A DNA stretch of 25,105 nucleotides from an uncultured Roseburia sp. (GTDB lineage: Bacteria > Bacillota > Clostridia > Lachnospirales > Lachnospiraceae): NCBI GenBank assembly GCA_947652855.1, contig CANTEO010000039.1, positions 1-25,105 on the forward strand, written 5' to 3'. Positions 15,679-23,755 of the stretch are shown here, one piece after another. Position 1 is the stretch's first letter; each line of letters begins with the position of its first letter. A program made the position numbers and the translations under genes. The notes under the pieces are model-generated. The model was not told where the DNA came from. It made no database searches and saw only the letters and a list, made by a program, of their open reading frames with translations.

Positions 15679-16799
15679 ATGGCTCCCTCTCCCACTTCGG
15701 CTCCAAACAGGCGCGAAAGCCCGGATAAGTAACGCGCCTGCTCTTTATAAATCCGGTTTTCTCCATAAATATCCTTATAAATTAAGTCTCCCTGCCCATT
15801 CAGCTCAATCACCCGCGGCTGCAGCGTCCCTTTCTCCAGCAAAAGATCCATTCCCAACACCGCTGCGCCGCCATTCGCCGGATCCGGCCCGCACTGTCCT
15901 TCCAATTCCGCCGCCGTTTCCCCGGCAAACGGCTTGGCGTATGCCTCATATGTTTTTTCGCAGATCTCCTCAATCCGTCTTAAGGTAATTTCATCCAGGC
16001 CCAATTCCCCGACCTCCACCGCCTGATTGTTCAAGTGCAGGTTCGTAATCGGCCCCCTCGACTGACGCGCTACCATAGAAGCGATATGCCCAAATTGAAA
16101 GACAATCCGCAAGTCATAGCTTTTTCCACGAAAGTCCGCTTTGGGATGCCATCGCTCCACCACGCATCCCAACGACAGCAGCTCATCCAACAGGCTGTGA
16201 ATTTCCTCCCGCCCCTGTATGCAGGCCAGCTGTTTGGTGTTGATTAACTGTCCCTGTCTAAGACGGCAGGATGTGTAAAGCATTCTTTTCCCATTGGCCG
16301 GATGCATACGGAACGCCGCCACGCCAGCCGCCCCGGAAAAGCATCTTGGCTTTACAAACACGCCGTAACAGCGCTTCTTTCGCATCTCCTCTTCTAGCTG
16401 CAGAGCCGTTTTGACCTTGGCAGACAGCAGCTCCGTCACCGGAATTCCCCGCGCCTTAAGGAAACGGCTCGTTTCCAATTTGTCAAGCATCTGGCAAATC
16501 GCCCACGGCGCATTTAAGAAACGGCAGCCCGCTCTCGCCAAACGCCGCAAATTCTTTTGATATTGGCCTAGCTGCGCCTTCATCTGGCTTAAATGGACAA
16601 TGGAATAAGAGGGCGGATCCAGTTTTACCGCCGCCCCCTGTAATACATCTAAGTCAAATTCTTCCGTAACAGATCTCCAATCCACTATATGAAGCGGCAC
16701 GCCCAACTCCTTCGCCGCTTTTCCCAAAAAAACAGATCGCTTAGAAGACGGATCCCCAACGAGCGTCGCCGCCCTATTTCCCTGCCTTTCCGTTTCCAT
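15666..16799 (-). CDS. STM4014-family ATP-grasp protein
   Basis: 377 residues with an ATP-grasp layout. The pre-grasp region is about 1-100 (VGDPSSKRS...). ATP-grasp follows from DKLETSRFLKARGIP (106-120), with the nucleotide-binding strand GVFVKPRCFSGAAGV (Lys150), an acidic hinge-like VVERWHP (Glu215), SYDLRIVFQFG (228-237), Asn residues in ITNLHLNNQA, and the metal-binding end MDLL...VIELNGQGD (Asp318, Glu332, Asn334). ATP-grasp enzymes activate a carboxylate as acyl phosphate and join it to an amine or thiol, so a ligase role is likely; both substrates are unknown. The start has only a weak RBS (GACGGG) ten bases after the STM4015-like stop. Its end overlaps the next gene. Confidence 0.85.
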   Translation of the reverse strand: METERQGNRAATLVGDPSSKRSVFLGKAAKELGVPLHIVDWRSVTEEFDLDVLQGAAVKLDPPSYSIVHLSQMKAQLGQYQKNLRRLARAGCRFLNAPWAICQMLDKLETSRFLKARGIPVTELLSAKVKTALQLEEEMRKKRCYGVFVKPRCFSGAAGVAAFRMHPANGKRMLYTSCRLRQGQLINTKQLACIQGREEIHSLLDELLSLGCVVERWHPKADFRGKSYDLRIVFQFGHIASMVARQSRGPITNLHLNNQAVEVGELGLDEITLRRIEEICEKTYEAYAKPFAGETAAELEGQCGPDPANGGAAVLGMDLLLEKGTLQPRVIELNGQGDLIYKDIYGENRIYKEQARYLSGLSRLFGAEVGEGAICKK

Positions 16800-16809
16800 C
16801 CCGTCACGC

Positions 16810-17682
16810 TTACTCTGTCAGCATCGGATAGTAATAAATATCCCCGTCGTACTCGTCCGCCTCCTGCGGATCGTCCAAATTGACCTCAATGCCAGGCAGC
16901 TCCTCGAATCGCTCCATCATATCCTCCGACAAAAAGTGATGCGCCAGCTCCAGCTTTTTGATGTTCGGATACTTAGGAAGCCCTTCCAGCAGCATCTGGC
17001 CTCCTTTGTCCGTCAATGTCCCCATGGACAAATCCAGCGTGGAAATCTGGCTGATATATTTGCAGCTTAACGCGGCCTCTGCAACCTCATCCTGAATTTC
17101 ACTGTCCGTAAGGCCCAGATAGGTAAGCTGCGGGAAATCCGACTCCTCCAAAAACTCCTGAATGGCCGCTATGTCTCCGTCAAACCCATAGCCGTCCACG
17201 CCAATATACAATAATAGCTTCTGCAGCGCCGGAAGCTTGGCTTTCTGTATAGAGGAAAGCACGCTCATTGGCAGGCCGCCGCAGATGATCTCCAAATGCC
17301 TTAGCTTTTCATGCGCAATTGTCCCAAGCGCCAATTCACTGCTGCCTTTTATGACTAATTTCTCTAATTGCGGCATTGCCTCCCATAATTTGGAGTAATC
17401 TGCCTGTATGATCCACGATACCTCACAGTCCTCATAGTCCATATCCGCAAAAAACAGGCTCTTAATATGGGAAAACGTTTCCTTGTGTTCCACAATGCCG
17501 TCTACAATATCCTGTAAGCCATGCTCATCGTCATCCCAACATTGCCCCCATGGCCCAATCACAACCTCCTCAAGGTTGGGAAGCTCTGCGTCTTCCAAGA
17601 TCTCTTTCAGCAGATCCTTCGGGGCCTTCCCACCCTCAGTATAGTCCTCATACGTAAAAGCATACCGTTTACTCTTGTACAT
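16810..17682 (-). CDS. STM4015-family leucine-rich-repeat protein
   Basis: 290 residues, acidic, probably cytoplasmic (no signal peptide or TM). After an N-terminal acidic region come the block SWIIQADYSKLWEAMPQLEK and irregular LRR units such as LEKLVIKGSSEL, LRHLEIICGGL, LQKLLLYIGVDGYGFDGD, LTYLGLTDSEI and IKKLELAHHFLSED. The tail after the repeats is unusual: very acidic, then tyrosine-rich, ending YYYPMLTE. LRR proteins usually bind partners, so it may be a scaffold, an inhibitor, or the substrate modified by the operon enzymes; none of these is shown. It is the first gene of the operon. AGGAGG precedes the ATG at good spacing. Confidence 0.85.
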   Translation of the reverse strand: MYKSKRYAFTYEDYTEGGKAPKDLLKEILEDAELPNLEEVVIGPWGQCWDDDEHGLQDIVDGIVEHKETFSHIKSLFFADMDYEDCEVSWIIQADYSKLWEAMPQLEKLVIKGSSELALGTIAHEKLRHLEIICGGLPMSVLSSIQKAKLPALQKLLLYIGVDGYGFDGDIAAIQEFLEESDFPQLTYLGLTDSEIQDEVAEAALSCKYISQISTLDLSMGTLTDKGGQMLLEGLPKYPNIKKLELAHHFLSEDMMERFEELPGIEVNLDDPQEADEYDGDIYYYPMLTE

Positions 17683-17736
17683 ATCCTGCCTCCTGTCAAT
17701 CCAATGCCATATTTGTTTATTTCTTCCATATTTTTT

Positions 17737-17765
17737 ATTTTATGGCGCCATAAGCCAATTTGCAA
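17737..17765 (-). promoter_or_regulatory. Promoter of the STM4015-to-ECF operon with palindromic operator
   Basis: Minus strand: -35 TTGCAA (17760-17765), a 17-base spacer, -10 TAAAAT (17737-17742). A perfect 14-bp palindrome TTATGGCGCCATAA (17740-17753) covers part of the spacer and overlaps the -10, the classical place for a repressor site. The leader to the first gene is about 50 bases. The repressor is not identifiable. Confidence 0.6.
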
Positions 17766-17882
17766 GACGAATCTTACAGAATCACGGAGGCTTCTGCCGC
17801 CCCTTTATTCCAATCCGTCCCTACACGGATCCGCCATGCAACAGCTCCTCTCTCTTTCTTACGATTTTACAAAATTCAGATA

Positions 17883-17908
17883 GGGCAGGCACGCGGCCTG
17901 TCCCGCCG
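17883..17908 (-). terminator. Possible terminator after the second chemoreceptor
   Basis: Minus strand GGGACAGGC pairs with GCCTGCCC (one bulge) across a short loop, followed by a modest T-rich stretch (TATCTGAATTTTG). It would separate the chemoreceptor transcript from the STM4015 operon. On the plus strand the same hairpin is followed by TTTTTT, but no plus-strand gene precedes it. Confidence 0.4.
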
Positions 17909-17920
17909 CTTTTTTCCTTC

Positions 17921-19534
17921 TTAAAGATCCTCAAACACTTCCATCTGTTTTTTCAGCTCTCCCACAATCTCCCGGTTGGTATCCATGCGGCCCGTAATAT
18001 CCGCCATATCCTCAACCAAGCTCTTTGCGCTGCCTGCAACTCCCGAAATCCCGGCGGCTCCCTCGTCAATTGCTTTTGTGATGCTGTCAATGGAACCTGC
18101 GATCTCGGACATGGAATTCCTAAGGCGGTCAGATCTGCTATGGAACGCGTCAATCCGCTCCGTTACATAATCGGCGTCCTCCCTGTACTGCCTTCCGGCA
18201 TGGACAAATTCTTTAAATTCCGTCAAAATAGAGTCATTTAAGTAATCTGCCATATCCTGGGAATGCCTCGACAGGTTATGTACCGCATTTGTCACAATCT
18301 GATTGACCTTTTGAATGCGCCCCGCAGTTTCGCTGCAGGAGCTTGCCAGGGATTTGATCTCCGCCGCGACGACGGCGAAGCCTTCTCCGGCCTCTCCGGC
18401 GCGCGACGCTTCTACGGACGCGTTAAAGGCAATCAGGTTGGTCGTCGATGAAATATCCACGATATCCCTTGTCAGTTTGTCTACCTGATCTACGCTCTTG
18501 CTGTTTTCTATCGCCTCTTTCAGCGCGATCAAGATATCGTCCGTTTTCTTTTGAATGGCTTCTGTGCTTGTCTGCGCCAGCGACTCCATCTCATTCGCCC
18601 GCGCCCGCATCGCAGAAGAATATTCCGTTATGGCGCCGCACTCCTTTGCCATGTCGTGGACGTCCTCTTTGATCTCCGCCGCGTTTCTGTTAATCATCGA
18701 CGCATTGCTTGCCACCTGCTGGATCGACCCGGACAAGGAGCCTGCGAGGGCGGAAAGGCTCTTCGCGCTTTTTCCCGATGTACGGGTGCGCTTTAGCACT
18801 TCGCCTGTCACCTCGTCCAGCTTCTGAGAGCTTTCCTGAAGCGTGTCTACCGTTCCCTTAATGGGCGTTATCACATATTTCTTAATGATTCGGATAGCCG
18901 CAGGCACCAATGCCAGGCTGGCCGCAATCGACGCGGCGGCAATCACGAGCGAAATAATATAGACAAATAACAGCTTCTCTCTTGCTTCAGCCGTCTTTGC
19001 GCTTACAGACGCATACAGCTCATCGGCATTGCCCGCTATGGCATCTCCGAAATGGGCGACGTCTCCGTTGGCATAGGCATAGGCGTCCTGTGTCTTGCTG
19101 TCCGCGCTTGCGCATACAAGGTAGACCAAGGCATGCTTAAACGAGCTATAGTTTTCCAAGAGCTGCGCGTAAGCCGCCTCTTCCTCTTCTGTAACGTACT
19201 TCTCATACTCTTTTAAATAGGCTTCTAATTTCTTCTCTTCTTCTTTGATTTGCGCCACGACGGTAATCATCGTATGATAATCCGTTGCGACAATATGGGA
19301 CAGGGCCATCTTATGGATATTGATGGTCGTGCGGCGGATATTCTGCAGCATTTCCGAATCCGCAATATAATTATCCACAATTTTCGAAGCATTGAAATTT
19401 ACATTGTTAATACTGAACACGGATAGGGCGCTTGAAATCAGCGCCACAATCCCAAGAAGGATAATCGGAAATTTCAGACGCTGCTGTATCGTGAGTTTTT
19501 TCTTCATCTTTACATTCACAAATCCTTTCACCAT
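17921..19534 (-). CDS. Methyl-accepting chemotaxis protein with four-helix-bundle-like sensor
   Basis: 537 residues. TM1 (about 22-44) follows a basic start. The extracellular region (about 45-185) is helical (KIVDNYIADSEMLQNIRRTT, EEEKKLEAYLKEYEKYVTEE) and resembles the 4HB_MCP sensor. TM2 (about 187-213) is followed by a HAMP-like linker and a cytoplasmic coiled coil with the conserved tip STTNLIAFNASVEASRAGE and GFAVVAAEIKSLASS. It starts six bases after the stop of the binding-lipoprotein gene, so it is co-transcribed and perhaps translationally coupled. The RBS before the first ATG is poor, and the ATG at residue 10 (MKKKLTIQQ) is an alternative. The neighbouring binding protein is a candidate ligand-presenting partner. 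Confidence 0.92.
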   Translation of the reverse strand: MVKGFVNVKMKKKLTIQQRLKFPIILLGIVALISSALSVFSINNVNFNASKIVDNYIADSEMLQNIRRTTINIHKMALSHIVATDYHTMITVVAQIKEEEKKLEAYLKEYEKYVTEEEEAAYAQLLENYSSFKHALVYLVCASADSKTQDAYAYANGDVAHFGDAIAGNADELYASVSAKTAEAREKLLFVYIISLVIAAASIAASLALVPAAIRIIKKYVITPIKGTVDTLQESSQKLDEVTGEVLKRTRTSGKSAKSLSALAGSLSGSIQQVASNASMINRNAAEIKEDVHDMAKECGAITEYSSAMRARANEMESLAQTSTEAIQKKTDDILIALKEAIENSKSVDQVDKLTRDIVDISSTTNLIAFNASVEASRAGEAGEGFAVVAAEIKSLASSCSETAGRIQKVNQIVTNAVHNLSRHSQDMADYLNDSILTEFKEFVHAGRQYREDADYVTERIDAFHSRSDRLRNSMSEIAGSIDSITKAIDEGAAGISGVAGSAKSLVEDMADITGRMDTNREIVGELKKQMEVFEDL

Positions 19535-19540
19535 CAGAAT

Positions 19541-20791
19541 CTATCTTGCAGAAACGCTTTCTGCCATCTCATCTAGCTGCTCCTGTAAATTTTGGCCGGA
19601 AGGATTCCCTGCCGCCATGCTCCCTGCGAACTTGATGACAGGATCCCAGAATTTGCCGCCGACCCGCTGTAGCTGTGAAAACTCTGACTGCTCTATCAGG
19701 GCGGCGATTGCCGGAGACTGGCCGACCTCATCTGAATCCGCGACCACACGATTTGACGGGCCCTGCCCCCGCAGCTGAAAACGGAGCCGCTGGCTCTCTT
19801 CATTGGTAATCCATTCAGCCAGCTTGGCCGCCCATTCCGGCTGCCTGGAATAGGCGTTTACGCCAACCAGCTTACACCCGGAAAACGACGCCATCTGCAC
19901 CTGGCCTCCCTTTACGCGATACGTCGGCAGCTTGGCGGCCCCTGCGTTCTTCCCCCAAGCCTCCTGCACCGCGACGGAATTCCATACCCCGCTGACGCCG
20001 GCGATCACCGACCCGTCCTTAACCCCTTTCAGAAATTCTTCATCCGTGCGGCTCGCAAAGCCCGGATGCCCCGCAATCTCAAGCATTGCCTGGGCGACAT
20101 CGACGCCCCGGATGTCCCCGTCCGTCTGATTCCAGGTACAGTAATTTGTGATCCCATCCTCACTCAAGCCAACCTGAAGGCCCGTATTCCCAAAGAACGA
20201 ATAAACATACCATGCTGAAGACCAGTCCATGGCAAAATATTTTCCATTTGCCGCCGCGGCCCCCAATATGCCGTCCAGCGTCTTCGCCTGTTCATCCGAA
20301 ATATACTGCTTATTATAATATAAGAAATATCCGTTATCCGCGGTCAATGGATACGCATAGAGCTGATCGTCCACCGTAGCCGCCTCAACCGCGCTTGGGA
20401 GGTTTCTCTCCCGGATCTCATCCGCATCTTTGATCGGATCCAACGCTCCCGCGGCCGCCAGGGCATTCAGCTGGTCGTCCGCAAAGGTAAAGACATCCGC
20501 GCCTTCCTCCAGGCCTCCGATTAACGCGTCTTTGCACTGCGATTCCCCCTGCGCCTCAAATGAAATCTGAAAATCCGCCTGATCCTGATAGTTTTCCTGA
20601 AAGCTGTTTATGATCTGGCTCATAAGCTCTGCATCTTCCTCGGCTCCCCAGACGACCAGGTCAACCGTCTGGGCCTCTGTATGCTCTAAGCCCGGCTCCT
20701 TTGCCGAATCCGCTTTCCCCGAAAGGCCGCATCCCGAAAGCGTGACGGCGCATAGAGCGCTTAGAAATAATCCGCACCTTCTTTTTCTCAT
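19541..20791 (-). CDS. Extracellular sugar-type ABC solute-binding lipoprotein (orphan)
   Basis: About 416 residues. A lipoprotein signal peptide is clear: MRKRRCGLF, a hydrophobic core, and the lipobox LSGC. The mature part shows the family-1 (MalE/UgpB-like) solute-binding pattern: VDLVVWGAEEDAEL, IINSFQENYQDQ, ADVFTFADDQLNALAAAGAL, YAYPLTADNGYFLYYNK (a region typical of oligosaccharide binders), and WAAKLAEWITNEESQRLRF. No permease or ATPase gene adjoins it, and a chemoreceptor follows after six bases, so it may act in sensing as well as or instead of transport. The start: a GTG at 20803 is in frame but lies inside the RBS GGTGGAG; the ATG at 20791 is six bases downstream and is chosen. 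Confidence 0.9.
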   Translation of the reverse strand: MRKRRCGLFLSALCAVTLSGCGLSGKADSAKEPGLEHTEAQTVDLVVWGAEEDAELMSQIINSFQENYQDQADFQISFEAQGESQCKDALIGGLEEGADVFTFADDQLNALAAAGALDPIKDADEIRERNLPSAVEAATVDDQLYAYPLTADNGYFLYYNKQYISDEQAKTLDGILGAAAANGKYFAMDWSSAWYVYSFFGNTGLQVGLSEDGITNYCTWNQTDGDIRGVDVAQAMLEIAGHPGFASRTDEEFLKGVKDGSVIAGVSGVWNSVAVQEAWGKNAGAAKLPTYRVKGGQVQMASFSGCKLVGVNAYSRQPEWAAKLAEWITNEESQRLRFQLRGQGPSNRVVADSDEVGQSPAIAALIEQSEFSQLQRVGGKFWDPVIKFAGSMAAGNPSGQNLQEQLDEMAESVSAR

Positions 20792-20830
20792 CGTGAACTC
20801 CACCCTTTATGTCTCATTTTTTCTGCGGAT

Positions 20831-20859
20831 ATTATACCACCGAGAGGCTCCTTTTGCAA
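20831..20859 (-). promoter_or_regulatory. Promoter of the binding-lipoprotein-chemoreceptor operon
   Basis: Minus strand: -35 TTGCAA (20854-20859), a 17-base spacer ending in TGG (extended -10), and a perfect -10 TATAAT (20831-20836). The leader to the ATG at 20791 is about 35 bases. Confidence 0.8.
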
Positions 20860-20926
20860 TATGGCCGGCCGCAGGATGCCTGTTTCTATTCGCCGCCCCG
20901 CAGCGCTGTCAGCGATTTATTTTTCT

Positions 20927-22207
20927 TCAATAAGAAGTCCAAAAATCATCCTTGCTTAGCTGCGGAAAAGAACTCACATCTATTCCATGACGGTTCGGAA
21001 GGGCAAGCAGCTGCTCGCAAATCTTATTGCAGACGCGTATGATCTCTTCTGCTGAATCATCGCATAGACAGCTCGCGATCTGATGGAACTGCCTTTGATA
21101 ATATTGCTTTAACTGCGCTGCATGATCCAATAGCCATAGGATAAACGGATGGTCAGCCGTAATGCATCTTCTCCTGTAAGGAGCTACACTGCAAATAAAT
21201 TGACGGCTCCCATCGCTTGCAGCCATACAGAACATCATGGGAGGGAACAGATCATATGCCTCTTCCATCTTTCCATCCTCTTTTTCATAAAAGGAAAGTA
21301 CCTGCCCCTCTTCATAGTTTTCATTAATCTCGAATTTTTTTTGTAACATCCGTTTCGTTTCTGTAAATAAATCCTTCAAATTTTTCTGTAGCCATCTATC
21401 CAATTGAGGCTCTTTTATTTCCAGCCATTCTTTTAAGGAACGGGATTTCCATCCAATGATTTCCCTTGATATACGCTCTTTTCCCATCTGATGCTTATTT
21501 AAAATCCCACTGATTGCCAATATCGCATAAAATGGCAATTCAGATATTCGACTGCGGCTGATATTGACTTCTGGCTTCCACGCACTTCCCATCAAAAACA
21601 CTGCAGATCCATTATTCAATAATGTATAAGCTTTTCTCAATTTGCCAGCTACAATCCCCTGATAGATATACCATATCTCTTTTTCTAAATCTATGAAACG
21701 CAAACACATTTGCACACTATCAGGCACTTTTAATTCTGCGACTGGAATCACCATCCTTGCTCGTTGTCGAAAATCGTGGTAGCCTTTCCACGTTTCCTTT
21801 AAATCAAGATGTTCAGAAAATGGTTCCCATATTTCTAAGATGTCTTCCTCTCTTGGACAAGCCGAATGTTGTTCAAACTCCTCTCTTAAAGAGGCAACCT
21901 GTTCCGCGCCAAATTGAGGCTCCATTGATCCCCACTCAATTTCAGGAATCCTTACCTTCTCATTCCTGCTTGCTAGCGTCATATAAATTGCATCCTTTAT
22001 TTTTTCAATTACCCCATCAACACGATAAGCCTGACCCTTCACGTTCCACCGCAATTCATGCTCAAAACGCACGCCACACTTTACCAGAAAGCCTGAAAGC
22101 TCCGGCAAAGCCTGGTTCTCTTGCGTATCTAAGGGGATTACAGAGACCGCCAGCTTGGGATACTGCCCACAGACAGCCGGAAAGCTGCGGTCAAATTCCC
22201 GCTTCAT
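20927..22207 (-). pseudogene. C-terminal part of a broken HD/Hsp90-like ATPase gene
   Basis: 426 codons from the first ATG, but the frame stays open further upstream and overlaps the HD/ATPase ORF. The ATG at 22207 has no RBS (CCAAAG precedes it). A single extra T in the T5 run near 22220 would join the two frames, so this is most likely the C-terminal half of one gene. Visible features are KREFDRSFPAVCGQYPK, AWKPEVNISRSRISELPF and a helical, aromatic C-terminus with no known catalytic motif. In related HD-ATPase proteins, as I recall, the rest of the Bergerat ATPase fold should follow the GIGF motif; that section looks missing, so the joint may also be a deletion. If it is intact by design, it would be a separate protein of unknown function. 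Confidence 0.55.
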
Positions 22208-22215
22208 CTTTGGCG

Positions 22216-23346
22216 TCAGATCAAAAAGCCGATCCCAAAACGGCTGATCCCATAATAGGCTTTTGTCTGTCCATGATCCCGCAAATCCCGTTCCAATTCC
22301 TGCGAATGATAGTAGGAATTGCCCACCTTTAAAAAGTAGCGCCTCAGCATTCCCAACGTCATGCCTGTCCCCTGATCGTCAATGCGGAACCAGACATTGC
22401 CCTCCGCATCATTCCATTCCCATAGGTCAATCCGCGCCTTCTCCGGCACAAAGTCAGCCTCCATCTCTCCCCGCAGCAAAGTGGCGTCTATTGCATTTTG
22501 CAGCAATTCCCTTATAAAGACATCGGGCTTATCGTATAGATTTTCACCTGTCAGAAGCGTTACGATCTGAGTTTGGTCCATTGTCAGGCAAAAATCCCCG
22601 CTCATGTATCCCTCTGACTCAATCTCATCCCTCAGAACCGCCCTTGGAAAGGGAAATTCCCGCTGCCAGCTCTTCTCACAGCGTTTCTGCAATTTGATGC
22701 AGTTGCCCAACTCTTCATCCACCCAGTCCAAAAAATCCTTGATGGCATGCTCTATCCCCGGATTCTTACACCGCGCCTTATAAGGCAGATCGCTTGCAGA
22801 CGGAGCCGTTGAAAAACGAAAGCCCGCCGACGCCTGATGCTTTTCCCACTCGACGCGGCTTTTTTCATTGCAAGCCACATAACCAAATAAGATTTTGGGC
22901 GCACGCGTGTCGTCAAAATCCAGCAAGTCCCCCAGGCGAAGCAGCAGCGCGCAAAATAACGGATCCACCTCATTTGCATTGAGATATTCCAAATGCCTGT
23001 TATTGGACAATTCCGCCACAGTCTCTCCATGTGCCTGACAAACGGCTAGGACGCACCGCTTTGGCGCCATCTCAATCGGCTGCCTGTCAAACAATTCCCT
23101 CCATGCTTCCTGTTCCAATACCTCCGCAAGGCGAAACGGGTGCAATGTCCGAAGATACCACTCCCGATTCTCCTCGCTCCACTCCTCTGCCGGACGCCCC
23201 AACAGCTCTGGACAAAATTCCCTTAAGAACTTCCTGCACGCATTCTCATCCTGAAACCACTTCTGTTTTTCTTCCTGCGTATAAACCATGCCCAAATCAT
23301 GCAGGCAGGCAGCTATAATCAGCAATTCCAGCTCACTGGCCGTCAA
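22216..23346 (-). pseudogene. HD-domain plus Hsp90-like ATPase protein, 5'-truncated and frameshifted
   Basis: 376 codons. The N-terminus opens inside an HD domain: LTASELELLIIAACLHDLGM carries the HD pair, but the upstream His expected of HD phosphohydrolases is absent. Later HD parts are CQAHGETV and LLRLGDLLDFDD. From about residue 260 an Hsp90/GHKL ATPase begins: FIRELLQNAIDAT (N-box), WFRIDDQGTGM (G1) and YYGISRFGIGFLI, where a stop cuts the fold short. The only in-frame starts are TTGs without an RBS. Coding-like sequence (QLNWLGR) runs about 14 residues further upstream to a stop, which suggests 5' loss. The family is usually about 800 or more residues; its role is unclear, possibly stress- or defence-related. 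Confidence 0.6.
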
Positions 23347-23400
23347 CCGCCCAAGCCAATTAAGCTGTCCTTGCGCTTTTGCAGTTTACTAACACTTTTT

Positions 23401-23429
23401 ATTATATGTGAAATTTGCAAATGGAACAA
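23401..23429 (-). promoter_or_regulatory. Promoter-like sequence upstream of the broken HD/ATPase gene
   Basis: Minus strand: -35 TTGTTC (23424-23429), a 17-base spacer, -10 TATAAT (23401-23406). The predicted start is near 23394, only about 50 bases before the first available TTG codon, and no ATG with an RBS lies between. Confidence 0.5.
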
Positions 23430-23690
23430 GATGTCTTTTTCCCGTCCCATTTAAACCGCTTATTTGAGAACAAGGCCTATCCTCACCCCGGCAAACTATC
23501 CCTCAAACACAGCACGCCCCACCCCGTTGATGTCAAGTAATTGTCACGAACTTTTTTCACTTTTTTAGAGGTCAAAAGGCCTCAAACCCGCATAACTTCG
23601 TTGGGCTGATGATAAATAGTTGCTAAGTCACTCCAAAATTAATGGGAAGTTATTGCTAAGCTATTTTCATATTCACTTATCCGACTTATA
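23430..23690. other. Intergenic stretch without a recognised gene
   Basis: No ORF with a credible RBS is seen on either strand. It holds a short inverted repeat around 23568-23583 (GAGG...CCTC) and AT-rich sequence. It marks the change from GC-rich sequence on the left to the AT-rich toxin-antitoxin region on the right, so it may be the boundary of an acquired segment. No attachment-site repeat was identified. Confidence 0.4.
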
Positions 23691-23728
23691 TAATAGAAAA
23701 GACACCAGAACCATATCTATCTGGCATC
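23691..23728 (-). terminator. Intrinsic terminator of the AbiE-like operon
   Basis: Minus strand GATGCCAGA pairs with TCTGGTGTC (nine pairs, two wobble) across a 10-base loop. TTTTCTATTA follows. It lies about 27 bases after the toxin stop. Confidence 0.65.
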
Positions 23729-23755
23729 TTAATATTTCCATTCACATCCTGAAGT

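Noticed and set aside
22205..22235. Programmed -1 frameshift joining the two HD/ATPase ORFs
   Set aside because: The slippery site would be C-TTT-TTG, which does not fit the usual X-XXY-YYZ pattern, and no downstream structure was evident. A plain indel in the T-run explains the data more simply.
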